A stretch of DNA of 60,138 nt, taken from contig NZ_BCUD01000021.1 in NCBI RefSeq assembly GCF_001591105.1, forward strand, positions 1 through 60,138. The letters run 5' to 3'. Within the stretch, counting starts at the first letter, position 1. Every line of letters starts with the position of its first letter. This DNA is from Vibrio nereis NBRC 15637. GTDB taxonomy: Bacteria; Pseudomonadota; Gammaproteobacteria; Enterobacterales; Vibrionaceae. The notes beneath the pieces were generated by a model. The model was not told where the DNA came from. It made no database searches and was given only the letters and a program-made list of their open reading frames with translations. Shown one piece after another: positions 8,220 through 17,892 of this stretch. A program made the translations under genes and the position numbers.

Positions 8220-9473
8220 TTGGATTACTTCAACTATCAGGATGATGGCCAGCTCTGGGCCGAGAATGTCGCATTATCTGATTTGGCGCAGCAATATGGT
8301 ACGCCACTTTACGTTTATTCAAGAGCCACGTTAGAGCGCCATTGGCACGCGTTTGACAAGTCTGTTGGCGCGCATCCGCACTTAGTTTGTTATGCCGTGA
8401 AGGCGAACTCAAACCTGGGTGTATTAAATGCGCTGGCGCGCCTGGGATCTGGTTTCGATATTGTTTCTGGCGGTGAGCTAGAACGAGTACTGGCCGCTGG
8501 TGGTGATCCGAGTAAAGTGGTCTTTTCTGGTGTGGGTAAAACCGAAGAAGAGATGAAGCGTGCACTGGAAATGGGCATTAAGTGCTTTAATGTCGAGTCA
8601 GAGCCAGAGTTAGAGCGCTTGAATAAGGTCGCAGGAGAGCTGGGTGTTAAAGCACCGATTTCACTGCGTATTAACCCAGATGTGGACGCCAATACTCACC
8701 CTTATATTTCCACTGGTCTGCGTGACAACAAGTTTGGGATCGCATTTGACCGAGCCCCTGCCGTATACAAATTTGCCTCCAGCCTAGAGAACTTGAATGT
8801 AAAAGGTATTGATTGCCATATTGGTTCTCAGCTAACAGACATTGAACCCTTTATCGATGCGACAGACCGTTTATTGGCGCTGATCGATGACTTGCAAGCA
8901 CAAGGCATCAGCATCGAGCATTTGGACGTTGGTGGTGGCCTAGGTGTGGTTTACCGCGATGAACTGCCACCAGAACCGTCAGAGTACGCCAAAGCGCTAC
9001 TGGGTCGTTTGGAAAATCATCAAAATCTAGAACTTATCTTCGAACCTGGCCGAGCGATTGCTGCCAATGCGGGCGTTCTGCTGACCAAGGTTGAGTTCCT
9101 AAAGCATACCGAGCACAAAAATTTTGCGATTATCGATGCCGCGATGAACGACTTGATGCGTCCGGCGCTTTATCAAGCATGGCAAGATATTGTGCCAGTT
9201 AAACCGCGTGAAGGTGAGGCGGTGACTTACGACCTAGTCGGCCCAATCTGTGAAACGGGTGACTTCCTAGGTAAAGACCGTACGTTAGTTCTGGAGCAAA
9301 ATGATGTGTTAGCGGTACGCTCTGCTGGGGCATACGGCTTTGTGATGTCGTCAAACTACAACACGCGCACCCGCGTTGCGGAAGTGATGGTGGATGGCGA
9401 CAAAGTCCACTTAGTACGTCAGCGTGAAGAATTGTCCAGCTTGTGGGCGTTAGAGAACATCCTTCCGGAGTAA
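8220..9473 (+). CDS. lysA: Diaminopimelate decarboxylase
   Basis: 417 residues. PLP enzyme that decarboxylates meso-diaminopimelate to lysine, the last step of the pathway. Recognisable parts are the PLP lysine in YAVKANSN, the HIGSQL strand, the glycine-rich phosphate loop GGGLGV, EPGRAI, and the CETGDFL segment that brings in the active-site Cys of the dimer partner. The start is a TTG at 8220 with AAGGGA about 8 bases upstream; no closer ATG exists. Followed 10 bases later by dapF. Confidence 0.97.
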   Translation: MDYFNYQDDGQLWAENVALSDLAQQYGTPLYVYSRATLERHWHAFDKSVGAHPHLVCYAVKANSNLGVLNALARLGSGFDIVSGGELERVLAAGGDPSKVVFSGVGKTEEEMKRALEMGIKCFNVESEPELERLNKVAGELGVKAPISLRINPDVDANTHPYISTGLRDNKFGIAFDRAPAVYKFASSLENLNVKGIDCHIGSQLTDIEPFIDATDRLLALIDDLQAQGISIEHLDVGGGLGVVYRDELPPEPSEYAKALLGRLENHQNLELIFEPGRAIAANAGVLLTKVEFLKHTEHKNFAIIDAAMNDLMRPALYQAWQDIVPVKPREGEAVTYDLVGPICETGDFLGKDRTLVLEQNDVLAVRSAGAYGFVMSSNYNTRTRVAEVMVDGDKVHLVRQREELSSLWALENILPE

Positions 9474-9483
9474 TGGGAGCTTT

Positions 9484-10314
9484 ATGCATTTCCACTTTTC
9501 AAAAATGCATGGTTTGGGTAACGACTTTATGGTCGTGGATTGTATTACCCAAAACATCTTCTTTTCCCCTGATTTGATCCGCCGCTTGGCGGATCGCAAT
9601 AAAGGGGTGGGTTTTGACCAGCTGTTGGTGGTTGAGGCTCCTTATGATCCTGAAACCGATTTCCACTATCGAATCTTCAACGCAGACGGCAGTGAAGTCG
9701 AACAGTGCGGTAACGGCGCGCGTTGTTTTGCCCGTTTTGTGCGAATGAAAGGGCTGACCAACAAGTACAGCGTTAGCGTTAGTACCAAGAAAGGGAAAAT
9801 GGTCCTCAGCATCGAAGATGATGATCAGATCACCGTTAATATGGGTGTGCCTGAATTTGAGCCAAGTAAGATCCCTTTCAAAGCCAAGCAAATGGAGAAA
9901 ACGTATATTCTCCGTACCGAAGATAAAACCCTCTTCTGTGGTGCCGTCAGCATGGGCAATCCCCACGTTGTGACCGTGGTCGATGATGTGGCAACAACGG
10001 ATGTGGATACTCTAGGTCCTTTGCTTGAGTCGCACGAACGTTTCCCGGAAAGAGTGAATGCTGGCTTTATGCAAGTACTTAGCCGCGATGAAGTCAACTT
10101 ACGGGTTTACGAACGTGGTGCGGGTGAAACGCAAGCTTGTGGGAGTGGCGCCTGTGGGGCTGTGGCTGTGGGGATCCTGCAAGGATTATTGGATGAGGCT
10201 GTCACGGTTAATTTACCTGGCGGTTCATTGCATATCCGCTGGCAAGGACCAGGTAAGCCGCTGTATATGACGGGGCCAGCCACGCATGTATTTGATGGCC
10301 AGTTAAGTTGCTAA
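9484..10314 (+). CDS. dapF: Diaminopimelate epimerase
   Basis: 276 residues, family length. Cofactor-free racemase that interconverts LL- and meso-diaminopimelate, feeding both lysine and peptidoglycan. The two catalytic cysteines are visible in the paired motifs EQCGNGARC and ACGSGACG. The N-terminal FSKMHGLGNDFMVVD is the family signature. It sits between lysA (its meso product is LysA's substrate) and the DUF484-xerC block. Confidence 0.98.
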   Translation: MHFHFSKMHGLGNDFMVVDCITQNIFFSPDLIRRLADRNKGVGFDQLLVVEAPYDPETDFHYRIFNADGSEVEQCGNGARCFARFVRMKGLTNKYSVSVSTKKGKMVLSIEDDDQITVNMGVPEFEPSKIPFKAKQMEKTYILRTEDKTLFCGAVSMGNPHVVTVVDDVATTDVDTLGPLLESHERFPERVNAGFMQVLSRDEVNLRVYERGAGETQACGSGACGAVAVGILQGLLDEAVTVNLPGGSLHIRWQGPGKPLYMTGPATHVFDGQLSC

Positions 10315-10320
10315 ACAAGA

Positions 10321-11043
10321 ATGACTAAAGAAATTGAAGTATCCCAAGTGGAAGAAGACGCGTTGACCGCTGAGGTGGTCGCCGCGTATTTGCGTGATAG
10401 ACCTGACTTTTTTAAAACTCGACCTGAACTCGTGGATCGCCTCGCGTTACCGCTTCAGGAGCAGGGCGCGGTTTCGCTTGTTCATGTGCAAATGAATCGC
10501 CAGCGTCAACGCATCGAAGAGCTGGAGGAAGAGATTACCGTCCTTATGTCTCTGGCCAAAAACAACGACAGAACGTTTCATGAGTTCATGGGGCTGCAAG
10601 AGCAGATCTTGAAATGTGATGCTTTGTTAGAGGTGGTGAAAGCGATTGAAGAAATGGCGAAGTCGCTTGGTTTAGTGGCATATGTGCGTTTATTTGATAG
10701 TGAATTGAGCTACTACCAGCTGAATAAAGACTCTTTCCAACGCTTTTCGACCAATCACCTCAATGGGAAAGATGCCTACTTAGGCCGTATGCGTAAAGTC
10801 GACCGTGAACTCTTGTTTGGTGACAACAGCCATGCACCCGAAATGGGCTCCTATGTCGTGCTACCTCTATACGGAAAATCTCCGCAAGGGATTTTAGCGT
10901 TTTCAAGCACCGATGGTGGGCATTTCCAGCCACATATGGATACCTTATTTTTGCGTCACCTTGCACTTGTTCTTTCACACTTAATTCAATACCTACCTTG
11001 GCAGAATGAAGAAGACAAACGAATCAGCAGTACCTCTGCCTAA
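10321..11043 (+). CDS. DUF484 family protein
   Basis: 240 residues. N-terminal helical segment with VAAYLRDRPDFF (the conserved start of DUF484), a coiled coil around residues 50-75, then a GAF-like domain (about 85-230). Function unknown; in proteobacteria it is nearly always found between dapF and xerC. Its last 38 bases overlap the start of xerC in another frame, so the two are probably translationally coupled. Confidence 0.92.
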   Translation: MTKEIEVSQVEEDALTAEVVAAYLRDRPDFFKTRPELVDRLALPLQEQGAVSLVHVQMNRQRQRIEELEEEITVLMSLAKNNDRTFHEFMGLQEQILKCDALLEVVKAIEEMAKSLGLVAYVRLFDSELSYYQLNKDSFQRFSTNHLNGKDAYLGRMRKVDRELLFGDNSHAPEMGSYVVLPLYGKSPQGILAFSSTDGGHFQPHMDTLFLRHLALVLSHLIQYLPWQNEEDKRISSTSA

Positions 11044-11944
11044 CAGCCTTCAAAAGCCCCTTGAACGTTTCTATGAATACCTAAGAAGCGAAAAGGGGTT
11101 GAGCTTACATACCCAACGAAACTACAAGCAGCAGTTAGAAACCATGGCTCAGCATCTGGTACATCTAGGGCTCAAAGAGTGGTCTCAGGTTGATGCCGGT
11201 TGGGTCCGTCAACTCGCCAGCAAAGGCATGCGCGATGGCATGAAAGCCAGTAGCTTAGCGACGCGATTGTCTTCCCTGCGTAGCTTTTTCGATTTCCTCA
11301 TCTTGCGCGGTGAGATCAGTGCCAACCCGGCGAAAGGGGTCTCTGCACCACGTAAAAAACGGCCGTTGCCAAAAAACTTGGATGTGGATGAAGTTGGTCA
11401 GCTGCTTGAAGTCGATGAGTCGGACCCATTATCGGTGCGTGATCGGGCGATGATGGAGCTGATGTACGGCGCAGGACTACGACTGGCCGAAATGGTCAGC
11501 GTTAACGTTAAAGACGTGCGGTTGTCGTCTGGTGAGCTGAGAGTGGTGGGTAAAGGGGATAAAGAGCGCAAAGTCCCGTTTTCTGGCATGGCAGCAGAGT
11601 GGGTCGGCAAGTGGTTAAAAGTCCGCGGTGCGCTGGCCGAACCGGGTGAGCCCGCGTTGTTTGTCTCTAAACTTGGTGTGCGGATTTCGCATCGCAATGT
11701 TCAGAAGCGTATGGCCGAGTGGGGACAAAAGCAGTCGGTGGCCAGCCATATTAGCCCCCACAAACTGCGTCACTCATTTGCCACACACGTGCTAGAGTCG
11801 AGTAATAACCTTCGTGCTGTGCAAGAGCTGCTAGGGCATGAGAATATTTCGACCACGCAGATCTATACTCACTTGGATTTCCAACATTTAGCCGAGGTGT
11901 ACGACCAAGCGCACCCAAGAGCGAAAAAGAAAGGAAAAGACTGA
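11006..11944 (+). CDS. xerC: Tyrosine recombinase XerC
   Basis: 312 residues. With XerD it resolves chromosome dimers at dif. An N-terminal SAM-like core-binding domain precedes the catalytic domain. All catalytic residues are present: Arg159 (GAGLRLAEM), Lys183 (GKGDKER), His252 and Arg255 (HKLRHSFATH), His278 (LLGHENIST) and the nucleophile Tyr287 (TQIYTHLD). The start at 11006 lies inside the DUF484 gene; a start a few codons later cannot be excluded. The stop shares a base with the next gene. Confidence 0.97.
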   Translation: MKKTNESAVPLPNSLQKPLERFYEYLRSEKGLSLHTQRNYKQQLETMAQHLVHLGLKEWSQVDAGWVRQLASKGMRDGMKASSLATRLSSLRSFFDFLILRGEISANPAKGVSAPRKKRPLPKNLDVDEVGQLLEVDESDPLSVRDRAMMELMYGAGLRLAEMVSVNVKDVRLSSGELRVVGKGDKERKVPFSGMAAEWVGKWLKVRGALAEPGEPALFVSKLGVRISHRNVQKRMAEWGQKQSVASHISPHKLRHSFATHVLESSNNLRAVQELLGHENISTTQIYTHLDFQHLAEVYDQAHPRAKKKGKD

Positions 11945-12666
11945 TGCAGTTTTATCGCCACTTAGGTCCTATTCAAGCCATGACGTTTGACTTAGATGAC
12001 ACTCTCTATGACAACCGTCCGGTTATTCGTCAGGTAGAAGCACAAATGGCGGCGTGGCTGCATAAGTATCATCCTATCTCTGCGATAAAGCCGCTCAGCT
12101 GGTGGAACCACATCAAGCGCCAAGTGGCTCAGGAAGACGATTGGCTACCTAACGATGTCACCTTGTGGCGCTTCAAGCAGATTGAACATGGCTTAACGCT
12201 GTTGGGGTATGAGCCCGAGCAAGCGACACAGGCCGCCAATGACGCGATTGAGGAAGTTTTGCGTTTACGCAGTGATTTCACCGTACCGCAAAAAGCGCAC
12301 TCCATTCTCGGACAATTGGCCGAGCGAATCCCCTTAGTGGCGATTACCAACGGCAATGTGGATGTGAAAAGAATCGGACTCGACCCTTACTTCTCATTAA
12401 CCTTAAAAGCCGGTCCCGATGGATACGCAAAGCCGCACCCTGACTTGTTTCAAAAAGCGGCTCAACACCTGAACTTACCCAATGAATCGATCCTTCATGT
12501 CGGGGATCACTTAGTCACGGATGTGCTTGGTGCTAAGAACAGTGGTTTTTCCGCCTGTTGGTTTAATGAGGGCGAGGAAGACATCTTCAACCTAACGAAA
12601 GCAAAGGTTCTACCAGATGTAGAAGTAAAATGTTTGAAGGATTTGTTACTTTTCATTGAGAGATAA
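11944..12666 (+). CDS. yigB: HAD-family phosphatase, YigB type
   Basis: 240 residues. Motif I is DLDDTLYD (nucleophile Asp and acid Asp), motif II is AITNGN, motif III lies near AKPHPDLF, and motif IV is VGDHLVTD. In E. coli YigB dephosphorylates FMN (5-amino-6-(5-phosphoribitylamino)uracil and related substrates are also used) and lies downstream of xerC, as here. The substrate in this organism is inferred from that homology. ATG overlaps the xerC stop by one base. Confidence 0.93.
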   Translation: MQFYRHLGPIQAMTFDLDDTLYDNRPVIRQVEAQMAAWLHKYHPISAIKPLSWWNHIKRQVAQEDDWLPNDVTLWRFKQIEHGLTLLGYEPEQATQAANDAIEEVLRLRSDFTVPQKAHSILGQLAERIPLVAITNGNVDVKRIGLDPYFSLTLKAGPDGYAKPHPDLFQKAAQHLNLPNESILHVGDHLVTDVLGAKNSGFSACWFNEGEEDIFNLTKAKVLPDVEVKCLKDLLLFIER

Positions 12667-12765
12667 GTCAATTCTGCTAGATTATATGCTCACTCTCTTT
12701 TCGCATGTAGATTGGGATATAAGCGAAATCACTCTTTAGGCATTTCAATGCCTTAGGATAACAGG

Positions 12766-15240
12766 ATGCACACTTACTCAACGTTGGTATCGGATGACCA
12801 ACAGTTAATAACCTTTTTAAAGCAATTCTCTAAGCACAGTGGCGGCTCATACTTAATACAGGTCTTGTCATCACAGACCGAAAAAGTTGCGGCTGGCTAC
12901 GCTTCCCTTTTAAGTGCGCATTTTCCAGAGAGCGAAATTATTGGTCACAGCACTCGGCATGTCATCTTTGAAGGACAAATTCATGACAACAGCAGTTTGA
13001 TTGCGATTTCTCAATTCCAACATACGCAACTTTCTTCTGCCGTGGTGGCGTTAAATCACTCTCCCTCACAAGATGTACAGGCGCTCGCCGAGCAGCTTAA
13101 CCTTCAGCCCTCAACTAAGCTGGTGATCAGTTTTTCTCAGTTAAACCCAAGCTGGGAATCCCATATCTACAATCTCTTTGGTGAAAAATACGATATTCCC
13201 GTGTGTGGTGGGCTCGCGATCAGCGTGGATGACAGAAAACCGTGGTTACTAAAAGGTGATACGCTGTATCACAATGCCACGGTTGCTATTGCCTTACATA
13301 GCGACGTTCTGCAAGTGTGGCGTAATGCCTTTTCAGAATGGAATGCCATTGGTACGCCACTGCGTATTACGGAGGCACATGGCAATCTCATCCGCTCTAT
13401 CAACTATGAGCCGACCTTGTCTGTATACCAAGCTCGTCTATCCGATAATCGCGCACTGACGCTAGAGCAAATCCAAAGTTTTCCGTTGCAGCGCGATAAC
13501 CAACAAATTTGTTTGCCGACCAACCTGTGTACCGATGGCAGCATTGAGTTCGATCAACCGGTCGCTCTGGGTGAGGAAATGCGCCTGTGCTACAACCACC
13601 CCTCTCTGACGTTGGAGCAAGTTCGCCATGATATGCAAACGCTGGCAGAGCACAACCCTGAGTCTATTTTTATCTACAACTGTGAGTCCCGCCTGAACTT
13701 CATCGAAGGTGCGACGGAAATTAAGCTGTTTGATAAGTTTGACTCGTGTTGTGGCTCTTTTTGTCAGGGGGAGCTCTACCGCCACCAGCAACAAAGTATT
13801 TTGAGTCACAGCATGACTTACGTGGCACTCAGTGAAGACAGCTCAAGGCCCGCACTGGACGTTGATATTGACAAAGATGTCCCGATTTCGCCCCTGTTTC
13901 ACCTAATTCGCCACTCCATTGACGAGTTGAATGACCAACGTATTGACGTGGAAAATAAGCTCGCCAAGCAGACAGAAAAGCTGATTAACAGCTATCGCAT
14001 TGACAAGCATACCGGGTTAAAAAACCGCGTTGCTTTGCAAGAGCGACTCAAGTCCGTCGATAAATCGGAACACATCATTACCTTGAAGCTGACCAGTTTC
14101 CATCAAGTGAACGAAAAGTACGGTTATCAAGTGGCGGATGAACTCATCCATGACTTGAGTGAGTATTTTGTTGAACGACTGAAGCGTAAGCGCGGTAATG
14201 AATTCGTAGACAACTTTTACTACATAGGCACGGCCGAATGGGCCATCGTTTTTCGTTCCAATATGCGCAGCGAGTTGATCAAGCGAGAGTTCTCGCGCTT
14301 TGTCGACCAAATTGAACACATCAATTTTGAGCCCTACGGGTTACCGGAAGTTGATCACCTTTCTGTCTCTATTATTGGTGGTATCGCCAGCGTCGCGGAT
14401 TTTCCTGATATTTCCGGTGATGAGTTGCTACTTAAGGCCATCGATGCAAGGCGACAAGGAAAGGTGCGCAATACTCATTTTACCAACGCGAAAGACTGTG
14501 CGGTGACCAAAGACGAATACCAGGATCGGTTGGAGCTGATGGGCATCGTGAGCCGCGCGATTTTAAATCAGCGAATCATCACCTTCAGTCAGCCAATTTT
14601 TGCCGCCCATAGCCGAGAACAGGTTTCGCAAGAATGTCTGGTACGGATTGAGGACGAAGGAGAAATTATCTCTCCCGGCCGTTTCCTGCCCATCATTGAA
14701 GGGACTCACCTGTACACGCGTTTAAGCCGCTATATGATGGAGTCCACTTTGGGTTATATGGCCAATCGGCAAGAGTCGTTTTCAATCAATTTGTCTCCTC
14801 AAGATATGCTGAGTGACAGAACCTTGTATCTGCTTGAGCAAGCGGTGCTTAAAATGAATGATCCTCGCCGATTAGGCATTGAAGTTCTGGAATCCGAACA
14901 AATTAAAGACTTTGCCCGCATGAAAGAAGTCTGTGGGCACTTTAGTAAAATGGGCGTACGGATTGTGGTGGATGACTTTGGTTCGGGGTACTCAAACATT
15001 GATGAGATTTTGCGACTGGAGCCCGATGTGATTAAGCTTGATGGCAGCTTGATTAAGACCATCGACAAAGACCAGAAGCAGCGCCAAATTACTGGGCAAT
15101 TGGTGCAGTTGTGCAAGGTGATGAACGCCAAAACGGTGGCTGAGTTTGTGCACAACCAAGAAGTCTGTCGCGTCGCGGAAGAATTAGGGGTCGACTACCT
15201 GCAAGGCTTCTACCTAGCGGAGCCGACACGCCTGTTTTAA
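12766..15240 (+). CDS. FIST-GGDEF(degenerate)-EAL signalling protein
   Basis: 824 residues. The N-terminal ~380 residues match FIST_N and FIST_C sensory domains, thought to bind small ligands such as amino acids. A short helical linker is followed by a GGDEF-like domain whose signature is replaced by GTAEW (about residue 488), so diguanylate cyclase activity is unlikely. The C-terminal EAL domain keeps the main catalytic residues: Glu in ECL (about 623), Asn in INLSPQ, Glu in EVLESE, DDFGSG (about 735), Lys in IKLDG and the final LQGFYLAEP. It is therefore probably an active c-di-GMP phosphodiesterase. Its own transcript; the end overlaps the convergent DTW gene by 4 bases. Confidence 0.9.
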   Translation: MHTYSTLVSDDQQLITFLKQFSKHSGGSYLIQVLSSQTEKVAAGYASLLSAHFPESEIIGHSTRHVIFEGQIHDNSSLIAISQFQHTQLSSAVVALNHSPSQDVQALAEQLNLQPSTKLVISFSQLNPSWESHIYNLFGEKYDIPVCGGLAISVDDRKPWLLKGDTLYHNATVAIALHSDVLQVWRNAFSEWNAIGTPLRITEAHGNLIRSINYEPTLSVYQARLSDNRALTLEQIQSFPLQRDNQQICLPTNLCTDGSIEFDQPVALGEEMRLCYNHPSLTLEQVRHDMQTLAEHNPESIFIYNCESRLNFIEGATEIKLFDKFDSCCGSFCQGELYRHQQQSILSHSMTYVALSEDSSRPALDVDIDKDVPISPLFHLIRHSIDELNDQRIDVENKLAKQTEKLINSYRIDKHTGLKNRVALQERLKSVDKSEHIITLKLTSFHQVNEKYGYQVADELIHDLSEYFVERLKRKRGNEFVDNFYYIGTAEWAIVFRSNMRSELIKREFSRFVDQIEHINFEPYGLPEVDHLSVSIIGGIASVADFPDISGDELLLKAIDARRQGKVRNTHFTNAKDCAVTKDEYQDRLELMGIVSRAILNQRIITFSQPIFAAHSREQVSQECLVRIEDEGEIISPGRFLPIIEGTHLYTRLSRYMMESTLGYMANRQESFSINLSPQDMLSDRTLYLLEQAVLKMNDPRRLGIEVLESEQIKDFARMKEVCGHFSKMGVRIVVDDFGSGYSNIDEILRLEPDVIKLDGSLIKTIDKDQKQRQITGQLVQLCKVMNAKTVAEFVHNQEVCRVAEELGVDYLQGFYLAEPTRLF

Positions 15241-15842
15241 CTTTTGTATGGATGGCCGCTTTTGTCGGCCTGAAACACTTGCATGTAATGGGTAAAAAAT
15301 TGCATTAAACGATCGGCTTGCTCTTCCTCTCCTAATGCTCTGATCACCTCAGCACCGACTTCCAATGTGCACAGATGGCCTTCATTTTGATTACGACGCA
15401 ACTGGTAGACCGAGCTGGTGGTCGGGGTGATGTGTACCAGTGGCAAGGCCTGAAGCCAGGCACTTTTTCGTAGCATTTTTTTCGCTTCTTGCCATGTCCC
15501 ATCTAAGACGATAAAGAGCGGTTTTTTCTGCTTTATCTTGACGGTATCGCTATGGACGCGGCTGACCGAGACGCTCTCTTCCCCAGGAAAAAGCAGGTAG
15601 GGCACCAAGTTTGGGTTGTCGAGTAATTTGAGTAACTCTGTACAAGGTGCCTTGCGCTGCCAAATGTGTCGGCTAGATGAAGGCATGGCGGCGAGTAGCC
15701 ATCGGCCAGTATTCGTGTCGCGGTTGAGTTCGTTTTCGTGCATCAGTAGCGCGACATGTGCGTCAATGCTGAGTTTAGGCACGCACTGACACACACAGTT
15801 AAACGACAGGCCACACGTAGGGCATGGGGTCTGACTACCCAT
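15237..15842 (-). CDS. DTW-domain tRNA-uridine aminocarboxypropyltransferase
   Basis: 201 residues. A Cys-rich N terminus (CPTCGLSFNCVCQC) looks like a zinc knuckle. The signature motif is LDGTWQEAKKM, with TTSSVYQLRRN later. DTW proteins use SAM to add the 3-amino-3-carboxypropyl group to uridine in tRNA (acp3U); E. coli TapT (YfiP) acts at position 47. There are two bacterial subgroups (TapT and TuaA), and I cannot assign this one firmly. The ATG abuts the stop of the upstream lipoprotein gene (TAAATG), so the two are probably coupled. Confidence 0.88.
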   Translation of the reverse strand: MGSQTPCPTCGLSFNCVCQCVPKLSIDAHVALLMHENELNRDTNTGRWLLAAMPSSSRHIWQRKAPCTELLKLLDNPNLVPYLLFPGEESVSVSRVHSDTVKIKQKKPLFIVLDGTWQEAKKMLRKSAWLQALPLVHITPTTSSVYQLRRNQNEGHLCTLEVGAEVIRALGEEEQADRLMQFFTHYMQVFQADKSGHPYKS

Positions 15843-17381
15843 TTATAGCGCAACTCCACCCTGATGCGGTGTTAAACCGTCAGAAAACAGCTGAACTTCG
15901 CTGATTTCATCGTAGTTCGCGACAGGTGCGACACTTGGGTTCAGCGGGTAACTGACTTCGTTGTGCTGCAAAATATGCTGGTTTGGGGTCGCGCCGCCAC
16001 CGCTGACAAACATCACTAAGTCTTGCCATGATTCACTGGCATTCTTACCTAAGTTGATCGGGGTACGAACTAAAGTAATGCGGCTGTTAAAGCGCCACTT
16101 CTGCTCGTGGTTTTCGAAAATCAGCAGGGTGCAACCGCCGGAGCCACACCAATCCAGTTGTGCCAGCAGTTCTTTGTTGCCATCGCCATTGAGGTCATAC
16201 GTGAGCCAGCGGTAGCGTGTGCCAGTTGGATCGGTCTTGTGCATTCTAAAGTATTCGCGTATCGCGCGGTCTACCTTGGGATTAAAGTCCGCACTGGATG
16301 GGATCTTTGCCGCGGTTAGCTCTCGATTTGGCATGGGTTGATCACCATAACTAAGCGCCTGCTTAGACTGAAAGAGTGTCATGCCGCCATCGGCGATGTC
16401 ATACACAACGTCACCGACTTTCTCTTTTTTTGTTGTCAGTTGGTAGCCATCACGCGTGTAGATACGTTCTGAATTCAGCGGTTGGCTTTGAAGCTGTGTA
16501 CCCACCACCTGAACTTGGTCTGGATTGAGTTGTTGCCAGAAACCTTTTTCCACCGTATCGGCCTCGCCACTCAGGTAGCTGTATGTGGTTTGGGCTGTAT
16601 GGTCAGGTTTTAACTGCATAGTCACGTTAAAAGGTGTGCCTTTTGTGGCTTGGGCCTGATAACTTGCTGCCCAATCTTGCGTGGCATCCTGGTTCGATAA
16701 AGTGGCACAGCCTTGGTACGTCTTATCGTTGAGTGTGAAAGTGGCTTTCCACCCATAGAGGCTGTCGCTCATTCCGTCTACGCAGCTATGCTGTTTGAGT
16801 TCAAGCTGACCACCATCAAATTGATAACGGCGTTTGTCTCGCTCAATGCGGCTGGATGTTAGGGTTAAGGCTCGCTGTTTTTCGCCGGGCTGGTTAAACA
16901 TCAATTGGTCGTGGTCAAAACTGACCGACCAGAAAGGTTCGTTACCAAACGCTCGGGTTGGTTTGGCTGCTAAGTCGCAGCGGGCTGGGTTTTCAGCGGT
17001 GAGGAGATTGATTTGGTCAACAACGAATTGAGCACGGTAGTCAGAAGCGAACCCATCTTTTTCTGCCGATTTTAAATGGCCAATCACTTCACCATACAGG
17101 GGGGAATAAGGGGCATGAACTAACGCTAAACCTTGCTGAAAACGGTCATGAGAAAGGTCAAGCCAGTATTGATTTTGGCTGCCACATGGCGTGATTGTGC
17201 GAACCTCGTGACCAAGCACGATTTGACCTCGCATCACAAATGTTTGCGGTTTTACCGAGGCGGGTTTGTCCAATGTGGCTTGGGGTTGCGCAGGCGGCGT
17301 TTCTTCAACCACGGGGGTATTGGAGCATGCCTGGAGAGCCAGCAAAGTAGCCAGCGCGACTGGGTTTTGCAACGCCTTCAT
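15843..17381 (-). CDS. Multidomain lipoprotein (COG3650-like)
   Basis: 512 residues. Signal peptide with lipobox LQAC (Cys20), followed by a Pro/Glu linker, so it is probably anchored to a membrane on the periplasmic side. Residues ~50-230 resemble the COG3650 family: a TPCGS plus YWLDLS strand, then NEPFWSVSFD and QHSCVDGMSDSLYGW. The middle (~235-340) is an NlpE/META-like beta region. The C-terminal part includes a calcium-like DLNGDGNKE motif (about residue 406) and a SGGGAT loop. No function is known to me. It starts only 38 bases from the divergent EVE gene. Confidence 0.75.
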   Translation of the reverse strand: MKALQNPVALATLLALQACSNTPVVEETPPAQPQATLDKPASVKPQTFVMRGQIVLGHEVRTITPCGSQNQYWLDLSHDRFQQGLALVHAPYSPLYGEVIGHLKSAEKDGFASDYRAQFVVDQINLLTAENPARCDLAAKPTRAFGNEPFWSVSFDHDQLMFNQPGEKQRALTLTSSRIERDKRRYQFDGGQLELKQHSCVDGMSDSLYGWKATFTLNDKTYQGCATLSNQDATQDWAASYQAQATKGTPFNVTMQLKPDHTAQTTYSYLSGEADTVEKGFWQQLNPDQVQVVGTQLQSQPLNSERIYTRDGYQLTTKKEKVGDVVYDIADGGMTLFQSKQALSYGDQPMPNRELTAAKIPSSADFNPKVDRAIREYFRMHKTDPTGTRYRWLTYDLNGDGNKELLAQLDWCGSGGCTLLIFENHEQKWRFNSRITLVRTPINLGKNASESWQDLVMFVSGGGATPNQHILQHNEVSYPLNPSVAPVANYDEISEVQLFSDGLTPHQGGVAL

Positions 17382-17419
17382 GTTATATCTTCCTCATTCA
17401 AAATCACTCGGAAGTCATT

Positions 17420-17890
17420 ATGGCATATTGGTTATTTAAAACAGAACCAGACACCTTCTCAATTGACACTCTTCGCACACAATCGACCTCTTGTTGGGAA
17501 GGAGTGCGCAACTATCAAGCAAGAAACATGATGCGTGATGAGGTTAAAGAGGGTGACTTGGTACTCATTTATCATTCATCGTGCAAGAAGATTGGTGTCG
17601 CGGGCATTGCTCGAGTGATCAAAGAAGCGTATCCCGACCACTTTGCGTTTGATCCAGACAGTGAGTATTACGACCCAAAATCGACGCCGGACAACCCTCG
17701 CTGGGTGATGGTGGACATCGAGTTTGTGCGTAAAACGGAGCGACTGATCCCGCTTACGCTATTAAAGTCGATGCCGGAACTGGAAAATATGTCGTTGGTG
17801 AAACGTGGTAACCGACTTTCGATCATGCCGGTGAGTGAAGAAGAGTGGCAGACGATCCTGACGAAAGAAAAGCTCCCCAGCCAGCGATAA
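17420..17890 (+). CDS. EVE-domain protein
   Basis: 156 residues, a single EVE domain (PUA-like fold). The opening MAYWLFKTEPDTFSID and the internal WEGVRNYQARNMM are the family hallmarks, shared with human THYN1. EVE domains bind modified bases in DNA or RNA; the bacterial single-domain form is of uncertain role. GGAAG lies 6 bases ahead of the ATG. Only 38 bases separate it from the divergent lipoprotein, so its promoter probably lies within that gene's first codons. Confidence 0.9.
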   Translation: MAYWLFKTEPDTFSIDTLRTQSTSCWEGVRNYQARNMMRDEVKEGDLVLIYHSSCKKIGVAGIARVIKEAYPDHFAFDPDSEYYDPKSTPDNPRWVMVDIEFVRKTERLIPLTLLKSMPELENMSLVKRGNRLSIMPVSEEEWQTILTKEKLPSQR

Positions 17891-17892
17891 CC

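Noticed and set aside
9499..9966. 155-codon open frame antisense to dapF
   Set aside because: Fully inside dapF, whose sense frame has both catalytic cysteines; composition is that of a shadow frame.
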